A DNA stretch of 64,000 nucleotides from Spartobacteria bacterium (GCA_947487385.1 CANKWU010000002.1:1-64000); one strand, 5' to 3'; numbered from the stretch's first letter, positions 45,541 through 56,327 are shown. Program-made: numbers and translations. The notes: generated by a model not told the origin, from the sequence alone.

Positions 45541-46425
45541 ATGGCTAATACCCGCGACATCCGCCGACGTATCAAGTCGGTCAAGAACACTGCCCAGATT
45601 ACGAAGGCAATGCAGATGGTCGCAGCGTCCAAGATGCGCAAGGCTCAGCAGGCTGCCATGGCTGGACATCCCTACTCACTTGTTCTCAACAGGGTCCTTG
45701 TTTCCCTTCGGGACATAGTGAGTGAAGACTTCCATCCACTACTGGAGGTCCGTCCTGTGAAGAAGACGCTGGTCCTATTAGTCACCTCGGACAAAGGGCT
45801 CTGTGGTGCTCTTAATACCAACGTCCTCAGAGAGGCGATGCTTCTCGATAAGGAGAAGACTCTCTTCGTTGCCTCCGGGAAAAAAGGAGCCTCTTTTTTG
45901 GCAAGAACAGGCCGCAACATGATTGCTGATTTCACACTGCCCGACAATCCAACCTTCCTTCAGACCAAAGCGATTTCCAAATTCTGCTTGGAGAAGTTCC
46001 TATCCGGTGAAGTCGACCGCGTTGAGGTGCTCTACCCGAAGTTCGTTAACACACTGGTACAGAAGCCGCTTCTGGTTACTTTACTACCCATAACGGATAA
46101 TAAAGCTGCGGGAGTATCCCAATCTTTTAGTGAGCAAGTGACTAGTGAGGCAATGGTAGCGACGAGTGCCCAGTTTCTGTTCGAACCGGGTGCGGACGAA
46201 GTCCTCAATTCGGTTCTGCCTTACTATTTCCATTTTGAAGTATTCCAGATGATTCTTGATGCCCGAGCTTCCGAACAGAGCGCCCGCATGGTTGCGATGA
46301 AGAGCGCTACTGATAATGCGAAGAGCCTCGTGAAGGATCTCACTCTTGAGTACAACAAAGCCCGTCAGGCTAGCATCACCACCGAACTTCTCGAAATCAC
46401 AACCGCCCAGATGGCTCTTGCGTAA
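45541..46425 (+). CDS. atpG: ATP synthase F1 subunit gamma
   Basis: A 294-residue central shaft. N-terminal helix IRRRIKSVKNTAQITKAMQMVAASKMRKAQ and C-terminal helix ASEQSARMVAMKSATDNAKSLV (split by family position, together forming the antiparallel coiled coil) are typical, with the middle Rossmann-like LLVTSDKGLCGALNTNV. Situated between atpA and atpD as usual. Confidence 0.97.
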   Translation: MANTRDIRRRIKSVKNTAQITKAMQMVAASKMRKAQQAAMAGHPYSLVLNRVLVSLRDIVSEDFHPLLEVRPVKKTLVLLVTSDKGLCGALNTNVLREAMLLDKEKTLFVASGKKGASFLARTGRNMIADFTLPDNPTFLQTKAISKFCLEKFLSGEVDRVEVLYPKFVNTLVQKPLLVTLLPITDNKAAGVSQSFSEQVTSEAMVATSAQFLFEPGADEVLNSVLPYYFHFEVFQMILDARASEQSARMVAMKSATDNAKSLVKDLTLEYNKARQASITTELLEITTAQMALA

Positions 46426-46440
46426 AAGCTAAAAACATAA

Positions 46441-47976
<1,536 letters not shown>

Positions 47977-48387
47977 ATGAGCTCTCTCCAACTCGAGATC
48001 GTCACTCCAGAGGCCCGTATTTTCACGGGAAGCGCGCAGATGGTGATTGCTCCTGGGGTGGAGGGTGAACTCGGCATTCTGCCGGATCACATGCCTCTGA
48101 TGACGGAAATCCTTCCTGGGGAGGTCATTGTGACTACAGAGGACAACGAACTTTCCTTCGCTGTCGGCGGAGGATTCCTGGAGGTGTTACCAGATCGCGT
48201 TTCCATTTTAACAGACATGGCGATCGTCGAGGGGGATATTGACGAGAAGGCAGCAGAGGAAGCAGTTGCCCGTGCTGAACAGGAAATGCGCGATAAGGTT
48301 CTCTCCGGTGAGGAACTTGCCACAGTGCAGGCCTCCCTGCTTAGGTCTTTGGCGCAGCTTCGCGTCAAACGTCGTTCTCACCGGTAA
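47977..48387 (+). CDS. atpC: ATP synthase F1 subunit epsilon
   Basis: A 136-residue rotor subunit with an N-terminal beta-sandwich (LEIVTPEARIFTGSAQMVIAPGVEGELGILPDH, in family order) and a C-terminal helical pair that can inhibit the enzyme (EEAVARAEQEMRD, LLRSLAQLRVKRR). The ATG directly follows the atpD stop without a gap, indicating translational coupling. Last gene of the operon. Confidence 0.95.
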   Translation: MSSLQLEIVTPEARIFTGSAQMVIAPGVEGELGILPDHMPLMTEILPGEVIVTTEDNELSFAVGGGFLEVLPDRVSILTDMAIVEGDIDEKAAEEAVARAEQEMRDKVLSGEELATVQASLLRSLAQLRVKRRSHR

Positions 48388-48419
48388 GGGATTCTTATCC
48401 CTTTCCCTTATTTCTTTTT
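48386..48419 (+). terminator. Probable terminator of the ATP synthase operon
   Basis: AAGGGAT (48386-48392) and ATCCCTT (48397-48403) form a perfect 7-bp hairpin with a TCTT loop, starting inside the atpC stop codon. A pyrimidine-rich run ending in TTTCTTTTT follows. The stem is short and the T-run is interrupted, so termination may be partial. Confidence 0.55.
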
Positions 48420-48427
48420 AAGGGCAG

Positions 48428-49066
48428 ATGCCAGCGGCCCCCTCAAACTGCCGTGAGTTGCTGGTCCATTGTCTGGAATCAAACCGCTTCAAGATCGGCC
48501 AGATTCTTCTGAGCTCTGATTACACGATGCGTCACGCCGAGGATGCTGATCGTGACGACCTTGATTTATTTAACTCCGCCACGGATGCTAGACTTCTTGC
48601 ACGTTACGATCCCCAAGGGGAGTTTCGGCCCTTAAAAACTGCCCCTAATTTGAAACGTGGTTGGCTTCTCAAGCTCGACTCACTAGAGGAGATGGAGCGT
48701 GCGATAGAATATTTTTATCCCTCAGCACTTGGACTCTGGCTCTCTTGTCTTAATGGATCCCTTCATCCCACGAGCTTACGCCAGACGCTGGACCGCCAGA
48801 CGGGAATGTATCGGATCACGCAATTGTTGAAGCCTGATCAAGCCCAGGAGCTTGTGGCGAAGTGCTGCACCTCAGATGGAGGATGCCTCCGAACCATTCT
48901 CTGGGATCTGACGCCCGGGGAGTCCCTCTCAGGTTTTCCCGCCGAGAAGCTCTCTCTCGATACGCTTCCTGCTAACCGAATTCCACTGATTTGCCGCGAA
49001 CTCTGTAATCTGGTGGTTGCGGCGGCACGTCCGATTGCTAAGGGGAATCTTCCCAAGAAGGACTGA
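48428..49066 (+). CDS. Putative Fe-S protein, DR2241-like
   Basis: A 212-residue soluble protein. The N-terminal half has a small mixed fold (LLSSDYTMRHAEDADRDDLDLF). The C-terminal half contains CC and C in KCCTSDGGCLRTILWDL, and CREL C in LICRELCNLVVAAAR: a cysteine set that resembles the DR2241 4Fe-4S domain described from Deinococcus, where it follows a CbiX-like domain. No CbiX domain is present here. A redox or cobalamin/siroheme-linked role is only a guess. It lies 40 bases after atpC. Confidence 0.5.
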   Translation: MPAAPSNCRELLVHCLESNRFKIGQILLSSDYTMRHAEDADRDDLDLFNSATDARLLARYDPQGEFRPLKTAPNLKRGWLLKLDSLEEMERAIEYFYPSALGLWLSCLNGSLHPTSLRQTLDRQTGMYRITQLLKPDQAQELVAKCCTSDGGCLRTILWDLTPGESLSGFPAEKLSLDTLPANRIPLICRELCNLVVAAARPIAKGNLPKKD

Positions 49067-49123
49067 GAAAACAGGTTTAAGGACTAAGGAACCTAGGACG
49101 ACAGGACTAGTCGCTCTCATGAC

Positions 49124-50365
49124 ATGCCAGTCTCAGAAGAAATAAGGCTCTACAGGGCAGCAAGCGTGCTTCCGATGAGTTCGCCTAACATCTCGGATGG
49201 AGGGCTTTCGGTGAGGGGGGGCGAGATCCTTGGCGTAGGCACCTGGAAGGATCTTGTTCGGGAGCATCCTAGCGCTACTCAGGAAGACCTCGGGGAGATG
49301 ATCTTGATGCCCGGACTGATCAATGCACATTGCCATCTCGACTATACAATGATGAGGGGAGCGCTCTTTGGGGGAGGCTCGTTTGCCGAGTGGATCCAGC
49401 GTCTTAATGCCATGCGTCTCTCTATGGACCAGAGGGATTACTTGGATGCAATAGCAGTGGGAATGAAGGAGCTTCACCAGTGGGGCTGTACTACGGTCCT
49501 GAATATTGAGTCCTTTCCAGAATTGGTGCCCTTTCTTCCCGAATCTCCGATCAGAGTTTGGTGGTTTCTCGAAGTGATGGATGTAAGGAGTCGCCTCCAA
49601 TCAGCAGAGGCCTTGGCGGGGGCAATCTATTTTCTCGAGAAAGCGGGCGAGGGGTTAGGAGGGTTCGGAATTTCACCCCACGCCCCCTATACCGTCTCCC
49701 GCGAGCTCTATGAACTCTCATCAACCTATGCTCTTAAATATCAGCTTCCACTCTGCACTCACCTGGCCGAGTCCGAGGAGGAAATGAGCATGTTTGCGAA
49801 GGGTGAGGGGCTTCTCTACGAGTTTTTACGCTCTATTGGGCGTCCTATGGAAGATTGTCGGGGGATGTCCCCGATTCAGGTCGTGCTGGGGAGAGAGCTT
49901 GTGCCCGGGGGATCAATCCTTGTTCACATGAATCAGCTCGATAGTAACGACCGGGAGTTGCTGAAACGTACGGCAGGACGCTATCCCGTGGTGCATTGTC
50001 CCAGGACCCATTCGTTTTTTGAACGACCTCCCTTCGATCTTAATTTCTTCCAAGAAAGCGGCATTCCTCTTCTCTTGGGAACTGATAGTCTGGCAAGCAA
50101 TCAGGATCTCAACATGTTTGCCGAGATGAGGGCTCTGTCCGAAGCTTTCCCTTGGCTTCATCCCGGCGAAATTCTTTGCATGGTGACGACAGCCCCCGCT
50201 GCCGCGATCGGTCGCGCTGGAAGGCTAGGGGAGCTTTCCCCGGGAGCTCTTGCGGATTTCATTGCTATTCCCGATTCGGCACCGAATGACGGGTTAAAAG
50301 GTGTCACGGAACGGGTGCTAGCCAACCGAACTCCTCCTACTGTATGGATCTCGGAGCAATCATGA
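49124..50365 (+). CDS. Amidohydrolase-family deaminase (SAH/MTA/aminofutalosine deaminase-like)
   Basis: A 413-residue metal-dependent hydrolase. Metal ligands are expected at HCH in LINAHCHLDYTMMRG, at His in THLAESEEE and HCPRTHSFF, and at Asp in LLGTDSLASNQDLNM. The substrate-recognising GISPHAPYTVS segment is typical of the branch that deaminates S-adenosylhomocysteine, methylthioadenosine or aminofutalosine. Specific substrate cannot be read. Its stop overlaps the next start by four bases (ATGA). Confidence 0.8.
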   Translation: MPVSEEIRLYRAASVLPMSSPNISDGGLSVRGGEILGVGTWKDLVREHPSATQEDLGEMILMPGLINAHCHLDYTMMRGALFGGGSFAEWIQRLNAMRLSMDQRDYLDAIAVGMKELHQWGCTTVLNIESFPELVPFLPESPIRVWWFLEVMDVRSRLQSAEALAGAIYFLEKAGEGLGGFGISPHAPYTVSRELYELSSTYALKYQLPLCTHLAESEEEMSMFAKGEGLLYEFLRSIGRPMEDCRGMSPIQVVLGRELVPGGSILVHMNQLDSNDRELLKRTAGRYPVVHCPRTHSFFERPPFDLNFFQESGIPLLLGTDSLASNQDLNMFAEMRALSEAFPWLHPGEILCMVTTAPAAAIGRAGRLGELSPGALADFIAIPDSAPNDGLKGVTERVLANRTPPTVWISEQS

Positions 50366-52311
50366 GTGGACTGCGATCGTTTCTTGTTTGGATCTCTTCC
50401 AGGGCTTGGTTTTCCAGTCTTCTCCTTGGGGTTGTGCTCCTCATGGTGGCTTCTGCTTACGCTCAGCTCCTGAGCTTCCATTTTCTGCCGTTCTGGGATG
50501 ATGACACCAATATCCATCGAAATCCCCTCTATGCGCCGCTTTCTTGGGGAAGCGTGGCCACTTTTTGGAAGGCGCCCTACCAGCAACTCTATATTCCCGT
50601 TACGTATTCCGTTTGGGCTGGGCTTGTCGCCCTTTCACGTATCGTGGCCGGGACAAGCATCAGTTTCGGGCCAATCAATGCCGCGCTTTTCCACGGAACG
50701 AATCTTATTATCCACCTCTTCTCCACGGGGATGGTTTTTCTCATTGTTCGTAGAATGCTGGGTGCTCGCTTTTCTACAGTTTCGATTACTTCACCACGTA
50801 TCGTTCTGGCATCTGCGGCTGGCGCCCTTGCCTTCGGTCTTCATCCGCTCCAGGTCGAGGCGGTCGCCTGGGTCTCGGGATTACGAGACCTTCTGGGTGG
50901 TGCATTTTCTCTTGCAGCGCTTACTCTTTTCCTTTCATGGCTCGATCACTTAGGAAAAAATAGTCGGCATCTCCTCCTATACATTGTCGCAACCCTCCTG
51001 CTGCTCTTGGCCTTCGGTTCCAAGCCTGGGAGTGTCGTTACGCCAGCACTGGCTCTTCTCTGCGGCTTCTGGCTTTTACGGGTACGGAGACGTCCACTGA
51101 AGCCTCTGCTCTGGCTGATCCCTTGGTTTATCATAGCCGTCTTGGAAGTGATGATGACGTCCAAGGCGCAGCCTGCTGCTGAACTTGCTCGTTCCCTGGT
51201 GCCTCTCTGGGCGAGGCCTCTGGTGGCAGGTGACGCGATCGCTTTTTACATCTGGAAGCTTCTCTGGCCTGCCGATCCCTGGGGGCTTTGTGCCGATTAT
51301 GGGCGTTCTCCCAACTCTCTATTGTCGGCTGGCATTCTGTACTGGAGTTGGCTGATTCCAATCCTCCTGGCTTCTCTGCTGGCATTCTTCCAAAAACTCC
51401 GCCTTTACCTGCTTCCGGCTTCGCTCATGGTCATCGGAGTCCTTCCGACGCTGGGTCTTATCCCTTTCAACTTCCAGGTGGTATCAACGGTTAGCGACCG
51501 ATATCTCTATCTCGGCATGCTGGGCCCAGCACTGGCCTTTGCCATGCTGATCAGCGATGCACGTCCCCGGATTGCCATACTTCTGGCGGTTGTTTTTCTT
51601 CCATTTTGGAGTGTCTTGACGCTGCTTCAGATACCGCAATGGGAAGCCGGAGAGTTTTTCTTTCCTGCAACACTGGCCCGCAATCCGACGAGCTGGAAGT
51701 CCCGCCATAATTATGCCTGCACCTTGGATGCCCAGGGGAAACTTCCAGAAGCCTTGAAGGAATTCCTGGAGGCGATTCATCTGCGCCCCTCGAATGCCGA
51801 AGCCTATAATGACATGGCTCTCACCCTCTTGAAAATGGGACGCCGTCAGGAAGCAATCCAAGGGTTCCAGCAGTCTCTCCAGGTCAGGGCGACGACTGGA
51901 GCAGCACGCAACCTAGCAGCGGCGTTGCTGATGAATGGTGAACCGGCAAAAGCAGCTCAAGTTTACCGACTTGCGATGCAGATCGACCCGGGTGACCTCC
52001 AGGATCAGCGCTCATTGGCCTGGCTGCTAGCCACGCACCCCGACGCCACAGTCCGCAACGGGCAGGAAGCTACAGCCCTTTCCAAACAGATCGTGGAGGC
52101 AACGCGCGCGCAGGTTCCACTCTTCCTTCTCACCTATGCCGCGTCCTTGGCAGAATGCGGTGTTTTTGATGAGGCCTCCCGGGTTGCCACTATGGCAGCA
52201 TCCGCCTACGAGCACTCCGGTGATCCCTCGATGGCACAGATCATTCAGACACGAGTGATTCCTGCGTTTGGTGCGCATCAGCCGATCAGGGATAATCCAG
52301 CGAACAGGTAA
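50362..52311 (+). CDS. Polytopic membrane protein with C-terminal TPR repeats (TMTC-like)
   Basis: A 649-residue protein. About ten hydrophobic helices fill residues 1-430, with an early acidic motif WDDDTNIHRN and FGLHPLQVEAVAWVSGLRDLLGG, the pattern of the TMTC/O-mannosyltransferase-like superfamily (GT-C fold). The C-terminal 200 residues are TPR repeats (GKLPEALKEFLEAIHLRPSN, then GRRQEAIQGFQQSL). A glycosyl transfer role to exported proteins is possible but unproven. The ATG at 50362 overlaps the upstream stop (ATGA) and is preferred to 50344. Confidence 0.75.
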   Translation: MSGLRSFLVWISSRAWFSSLLLGVVLLMVASAYAQLLSFHFLPFWDDDTNIHRNPLYAPLSWGSVATFWKAPYQQLYIPVTYSVWAGLVALSRIVAGTSISFGPINAALFHGTNLIIHLFSTGMVFLIVRRMLGARFSTVSITSPRIVLASAAGALAFGLHPLQVEAVAWVSGLRDLLGGAFSLAALTLFLSWLDHLGKNSRHLLLYIVATLLLLLAFGSKPGSVVTPALALLCGFWLLRVRRRPLKPLLWLIPWFIIAVLEVMMTSKAQPAAELARSLVPLWARPLVAGDAIAFYIWKLLWPADPWGLCADYGRSPNSLLSAGILYWSWLIPILLASLLAFFQKLRLYLLPASLMVIGVLPTLGLIPFNFQVVSTVSDRYLYLGMLGPALAFAMLISDARPRIAILLAVVFLPFWSVLTLLQIPQWEAGEFFFPATLARNPTSWKSRHNYACTLDAQGKLPEALKEFLEAIHLRPSNAEAYNDMALTLLKMGRRQEAIQGFQQSLQVRATTGAARNLAAALLMNGEPAKAAQVYRLAMQIDPGDLQDQRSLAWLLATHPDATVRNGQEATALSKQIVEATRAQVPLFLLTYAASLAECGVFDEASRVATMAASAYEHSGDPSMAQIIQTRVIPAFGAHQPIRDNPANR

Positions 52312-52366
52312 AATCAAAAAAGGATCTTCTTGATCTCCGAGCCCACAGGAGTAAGTCTCCGCCTCC

Positions 52367-53104
52367 ATGACTGCACGCTCACGCTCCAACAACAGGGCTT
52401 CCGACAAACTTAGGGAAGTCACCTTTCAGACTGGCATTGCGCCCCAAGCTTCTGGCTCCGTGCTGGTTTCCTTTGGGCATACTCAGGTTCTCTGCGCCGC
52501 CAGCATTGAGGAGGGTGTGCCTCGTTGGATGAAAGAGCAGGGTGTCATAGGTGGTTGGCTGACCGCTGAGTACTCAATGCTTCCCTATTCCACGGCACCC
52601 CGAAAGCAGCGTGATAGTTCTCGGGGCAAGGTCGATGGTCGTTCCACCGAGATTCAGAGACTCATTGGCAGATCCCTTCGCGCTGGAATTGATCTTGAAG
52701 GCCTCGGTTCCAGAACACTCTGGGTTGATTGCGACGTCCTTCAGGCTGATGGAGGGACACGTACGGCATCCATCACCGGTGCCAGTGTCGCCATTGCCCT
52801 TGCTTGCAATAAATTGGTGAAGGAGGGGAAGCTTACCAAGACCCCCGTATTTCGACAGATCGCTGCCGTGAGTGTTGGGATTGTCGGTTCCGAGGTTCTT
52901 CTCGATCTGGACTATCCCGAGGATAGGGATGCTGAAGTCGATCTCAATCTCGTGATGACTGGAAATCTTGAGTTTATTGAGTTACAGGCTTCGGGGGAGG
53001 AGAATGTTTTCGGTGATGCCCAGCTGGCTACTATGCTGGATTATGGACGTCGAGGGATCTCGGAGTTGGTGCTGCGGCAGGAAGAAATTCTCATGCAACA
53101 GTGA
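52367..53104 (+). CDS. rph: Ribonuclease PH
   Basis: A 245-residue phosphorolytic 3'-exoribonuclease that trims tRNA precursors. Family motifs: the start REVTFQTGIAPQASGSVLVSFGHT, WLTAEYSMLPYST, the phosphate/RNA-binding RSTEIQRLIGRSLRAG, CDVLQADGGTRTASITGA and the metal-binding DLDYPEDRDAEVDLN. The CCA end of the tRNA-Asn in this window is encoded, so trimming by enzymes such as this one is all that is needed. Confidence 0.96.
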   Translation: MTARSRSNNRASDKLREVTFQTGIAPQASGSVLVSFGHTQVLCAASIEEGVPRWMKEQGVIGGWLTAEYSMLPYSTAPRKQRDSSRGKVDGRSTEIQRLIGRSLRAGIDLEGLGSRTLWVDCDVLQADGGTRTASITGASVAIALACNKLVKEGKLTKTPVFRQIAAVSVGIVGSEVLLDLDYPEDRDAEVDLNLVMTGNLEFIELQASGEENVFGDAQLATMLDYGRRGISELVLRQEEILMQQ

Positions 53105-53173
53105 GATTTGCCTTAAAAATCCTTGACCCTGAGGGCGACAACTGTCCTTATCAATAATCCAACTATTCTAATT

Positions 53174-53437
53174 ATGTCCAGAAAGTGCTCCATTACCGGT
53201 TCGCGCCCAGTGCGCGGTTCTAAAATCCACCGCAGAGGTCTCGCCAAGAAAAAAGGTGGTATCGGCATGCATGTCACTGCGGTGACTCCCCGTTATTTTA
53301 CCCCGAATCTTCGCACCAAGCGAATCTGGGTTCCCGAACTCAAGAAGTACGTGACCGTCAAAGTTACGGCCCGTGCCCTGAAGACAATTACGAAGAACGG
53401 TGCCCACGCTACCCTCTCGAAAGCAGGTCTCATCTAA
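53174..53437 (+). CDS. rpmB: Large ribosomal subunit protein bL28
   Basis: An 87-residue basic ribosomal protein with the family opening SRKCSITGSRPVRGSKIHRRG and the later TPRYFTPNLRTKRIWVPELK and VTARALKTI. One Cys only (C5), so this is a zinc-free form. The ATG at 53174 is used, as family members begin two or three residues before CxxTG. Together with the next small gene it ends at the strong terminator at 53719. Confidence 0.95.
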   Translation: MSRKCSITGSRPVRGSKIHRRGLAKKKGGIGMHVTAVTPRYFTPNLRTKRIWVPELKKYVTVKVTARALKTITKNGAHATLSKAGLI

Positions 53438-53483
53438 TCATTCACCAACAAAAGACCCCCAACTAAAGAAAGGACCCAATACC

Positions 53484-53687
53484 ATGTCATTCAGCGCAGT
53501 CAGCAAGAAAAGCGGCAAAACCTATTTCCTTCACCAACGCCTCCAAGAGCTTCGTGGCGGGCAGAAGGTGACCCTTTACTACTTCGGTGGTGAGCCCAAG
53601 GATGGTGCTATTGATTCACTGCCCGAAGGTTATGAAATCTCCGAGAACGAGCGCACCGGTCTTCCTCTCCTCAAGAAGAAGAAATAA
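53484..53687 (+). CDS. Conserved small basic protein, 67 residues, function unknown
   Basis: A short protein opening MSFSAVSKKSGKTYFLHQR and ending TGLPLLKKKK. The body LRGGQKVTLYYFGGEPKDGAIDSLPEGYEI looks like a small beta fold. I recall similar small proteins in other phyla without a known role. An AAGAAAGGACC stretch provides the ribosome site before ATG 53484. It lies 46 bases after rpmB and 30 bases before a strong terminator, so it is probably expressed with ribosomal protein L28; the basic tail is compatible with RNA or ribosome binding. Confidence 0.75.
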   Translation: MSFSAVSKKSGKTYFLHQRLQELRGGQKVTLYYFGGEPKDGAIDSLPEGYEISENERTGLPLLKKKK

Positions 53688-53718
53688 GCGTTTCCAAAAG
53701 TTTCCATCCCGAGTATGC

Positions 53719-53750
53719 GGGCGCCGAAGGAATTCGGCGCCCGTTTTTTT
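53719..53750 (+). terminator. Strong intrinsic terminator after rpmB and the 67-residue gene
   Basis: A perfect 10-bp stem GGGCGCCGAA / TTCGGCGCCC with a GGAA loop (53719-53742) is followed by G and seven T residues (53744-53750). Confidence 0.92.
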
Positions 53751-53810
53751 GTTTCTTTCCAATGGAGGAGGGGGTTTGACCCCAGTCCCGTTAGCGGTTA
53801 AACAAAAGAG

Positions 53811-54674
53811 ATGAGTATAGACAGCACTTACGCACATCCTGATGCACTCGTCACAACGTCATGGCTGGCCGACCATCTGAAAGATCCCGCTATCCGCATT
53901 ATCGAGAGTAACGAGGATGTCCTACTTTATGATATGGGTCATCTTCCTGGGGCAGTGCATATTGATTGGCAGCGCGATCTTCAAGATCACACGGTTCGTG
54001 ATTACATTCAGCCCGACGCCTTTGCCGCTCTCTGCTCAAGGAATGGGATCACACCCGAAACAACCTGCATTTTCTACGGAGACAAATCGAACTGGTGGTC
54101 CTGTTACGCCCTTTGGGTTTTTCGCCTCTTCGGTCATGAGAAGGTCAAGATCATGGATGGAGGACGCGAGAAGTGGATCGATGAGGGCAGGCCTCTGACG
54201 CGTGAGGTTCCCCATTATGAGGAGACGCCCTATCCGACCCCTTCAAGGCGTCGTGATGCCGAAATCAGGGCCTTCTATGATGATGCCCTTGCCCAGAGCC
54301 TAGGAAAACTTCCCCTGATCGATGTACGATCTCCAGGCGAATTCAAGGGACTTGTCACCCACATGCCCGAATATCCCCAGGAGGGAGTGCTGCGCGGAGG
54401 CCACATTCCCGGAGCCCATAGTATTCCGTGGAAACAGGCTGTGAATAACGATGCGACCTTCAAGAGTGCCGATGAACTCCGCAAAATTTACCAGACAGAA
54501 CTTGGCCTCAAGCCCGATGACGAGATTGTTGCGTATTGCAGGATTGGCGAACGTTCCAGTCACACATGGTTCGTGCTGAACTATCTCTTGGGATTTGATA
54601 ATGTTCGCAACTATGACGGTTCCTGGACGGAGTGGGGTAATCGTGTCGGCGCACCGATCGAAAAATCCCTCTAG
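53811..54674 (+). CDS. Sulfurtransferase (thiosulfate/3-mercaptopyruvate type, two rhodanese domains)
   Basis: A 287-residue protein of two rhodanese domains. The inactive first domain has [14 protein letters not shown]; the second has [12 protein letters not shown] and the active-site loop [11 protein letters not shown] with the catalytic Cys at 243. The CRxGxRSS loop resembles thiosulfate sulfurtransferases. It carries sulfane sulfur as a persulfide. The next gene is a SufE-like sulfur acceptor starting 11 bases later, which fits a sulfur relay. Confidence 0.92.
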   Translation: MSIDSTYAHPDALVTTSWLADHLKDPAIRIIESNEDVLLYDMGHLPGAVHIDWQRDLQDHTVRDYIQPDAFAALCSRNGITPETTCIFYGDKSNWWSCYALWVFRLFGHEKVKIMDGGREKWIDEGRPLTREVPHYEETPYPTPSRRRDAEIRAFYDDALAQSLGKLPLIDVRSPGEFKGLVTHMPEYPQEGVLRGGHIPGAHSIPWKQAVNNDATFKSADELRKIYQTELGLKPDDEIVAYCRIGERSSHTWFVLNYLLGFDNVRNYDGSWTEWGNRVGAPIEKSL

Positions 54675-54684
54675 GATCCTTTCG

Positions 54685-55152
54685 ATGTCCTATCCTGCGA
54701 AGCTGTCATCGATCATTGAGCTTTTTTCCGGTCTTTCCGATGCGGAGAAACGCGAGACATTAATTGCCTATGCCGATCAGGCAAAGTCCCAGGAACCTCG
54801 GGGCGGTGATACATTTGACCTTGAGGATGTGCGCAAGGACGAAGAGTGCACCGATACCGTGGCTATTTTTCTCCGACTCAATGATCAGGGTGGCGCCCAC
54901 TTCAGGATAACTCTTGGCCCCCAAGTTCAGACGCTGACTAAGGCCATGAGTTCGATCCTCTGCAAGGGACTTGATGGGGTTTCACCTGAGGAAATCCTGG
55001 AAATTCCGGCGGATTTCGTTCCTAAGATCGTCGGCGCAGAGCTTGTCCGTTTAAGAAGCCAGACTGTTTATTATCTGCTCACGCGTATTAAAAGTGTCTC
55101 CAAGGTCTGGATACATCGCCAACGCAGTGCTTCTCAAGACAACAACGCTTAA
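54685..55152 (+). CDS. SufE-like Fe-S cluster assembly protein
   Basis: A 155-residue protein of the SufE fold: SIIELFSGLSDAEKRETLIAYA at the start, and the later TKAMSSILCKGLDGVSPEEILEIPADFV typical of the family. The sulfur-accepting Cys is expected at C55 in DEECTDTVAIF, though the context differs from the usual GCxSxVW. SufE accepts persulfide sulfur from a desulfurase and stimulates it. The ATG at 54685 is chosen over the internal frame start at 54595, which lies within the sulfurtransferase gene. Confidence 0.82.
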   Translation: MSYPAKLSSIIELFSGLSDAEKRETLIAYADQAKSQEPRGGDTFDLEDVRKDEECTDTVAIFLRLNDQGGAHFRITLGPQVQTLTKAMSSILCKGLDGVSPEEILEIPADFVPKIVGAELVRLRSQTVYYLLTRIKSVSKVWIHRQRSASQDNNA

Positions 55153-55162
55153 TCGCCTTTCA

Positions 55163-56251
55163 TTGAAGGAGCCTCGCTGTTTTATTTTCAAGCCTGACGG
55201 GATCGGAGATTTCTTTCTCGCCTCTGGGGTGGTGCGTCTCATGGCTAGGGAGTTAGGTGAAAAAAATCTAACCATTGCAGTACTCCCGATTCTCGAGTCA
55301 GTTGTGAGAGGTCAGTTTCCCCAGGCGCAGGTCGTTATTCTACCCATCAAGAAACAGCGGGTGATTCTGAATGTCTTCGTTGCCAACTGCCTTCGTTGCT
55401 TCCCCTCATGGATCAAGCTTCTTGGCACAAAAGCGGATACAGCGATCTCCCTGCGTCATATGCGGGATTACCTGCAGAGTTTTCTTTTTTACAGCGTGCG
55501 TGCTGGAGGAAGGTTCATGACCTCGAACCTTCTCTTGGGAAACGGTCGTCGGGTCAGGCGATGGACGGAGAAAATAATGGTTGCCCTTTTTTCCACGGAG
55601 ATGGTGGATTACCCCAAGCCAAGTTTTGGGATTCCGAGTGAGTTAGAGGCGCATCGTCTTCTTGTTTCTGCGGCCCTTCGCCGAGACGTTGAGATCGGCG
55701 AGATCTGGCCCGAACTGAAAGCGGTGAATCCTTCCCCGATCGACTCGCTGAATTTCCCTTATTTCGTCTGTGCACCTTACTCCAGCGACATCTGGAAGAA
55801 CTTTCCAGAGCATCGCTGGATTGAGCTCTTTGTGCTTCTCGATGCTGAAGGAAAGGGGGAGAGGTTAAGGACCCTTATTCTTACGGGATCTCCCGATCAA
55901 CGCGAGTCCTTGGAATCCTTCGGGGTCATGATCCGAAAGGCTCTTCCTGAGGCGAGGATCTCGATCAGTGTACTGATTTCCGAGAACCTTCAGGGATTCA
56001 TTGATCTCTTGGCCGGTGCTGAATGCGTCTTCACGATCGACACGGCCGCAGCCCATGGCGCGACAGCACTTAATTGCCGAACCTTGATTCTATTTTCAGG
56101 CCTTCACCAGGGGATGTTTGCTCCCTGGATCAGAAGTCATCGCCAACACTGGGTCCTTCCAAAGGAATCCCAAAGCAATCTGCAATGGCACGAGGCTCAT
56201 TCGACTTCTGAAATCATGATAAGCCTTGATAAAATTCTCTCGGCTCCGTAA
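55163..56251 (+). CDS. Glycosyltransferase family 9 (heptosyltransferase-like)
   Basis: About 362 residues with the GT-B two-domain layout of heptosyltransferases. The N-terminal strand FKPDGIGDFFLASGVVRLM is the family's opening, and the C-terminal domain has LILTGSPDQRE, then GAECVFTIDTAAAHGATAL, the nucleotide-sugar site. Such enzymes add heptose or related sugars to LPS core. The start is unsure: TTG 55163 gives the most family-like N-terminus, while GTG 55127 or 55094 overlap the SufE-like gene. No good ribosome site is seen for any of them. Confidence 0.8.
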   Translation: MKEPRCFIFKPDGIGDFFLASGVVRLMARELGEKNLTIAVLPILESVVRGQFPQAQVVILPIKKQRVILNVFVANCLRCFPSWIKLLGTKADTAISLRHMRDYLQSFLFYSVRAGGRFMTSNLLLGNGRRVRRWTEKIMVALFSTEMVDYPKPSFGIPSELEAHRLLVSAALRRDVEIGEIWPELKAVNPSPIDSLNFPYFVCAPYSSDIWKNFPEHRWIELFVLLDAEGKGERLRTLILTGSPDQRESLESFGVMIRKALPEARISISVLISENLQGFIDLLAGAECVFTIDTAAAHGATALNCRTLILFSGLHQGMFAPWIRSHRQHWVLPKESQSNLQWHEAHSTSEIMISLDKILSAP

Positions 56252-56327
56252 CGGGCCGTTTTGCTAACTCCAAGATTTTTTGATTGCAGGGGAAGAGGTG
56301 TCGGTGTTTGATTTTCTGCTCCAATGA

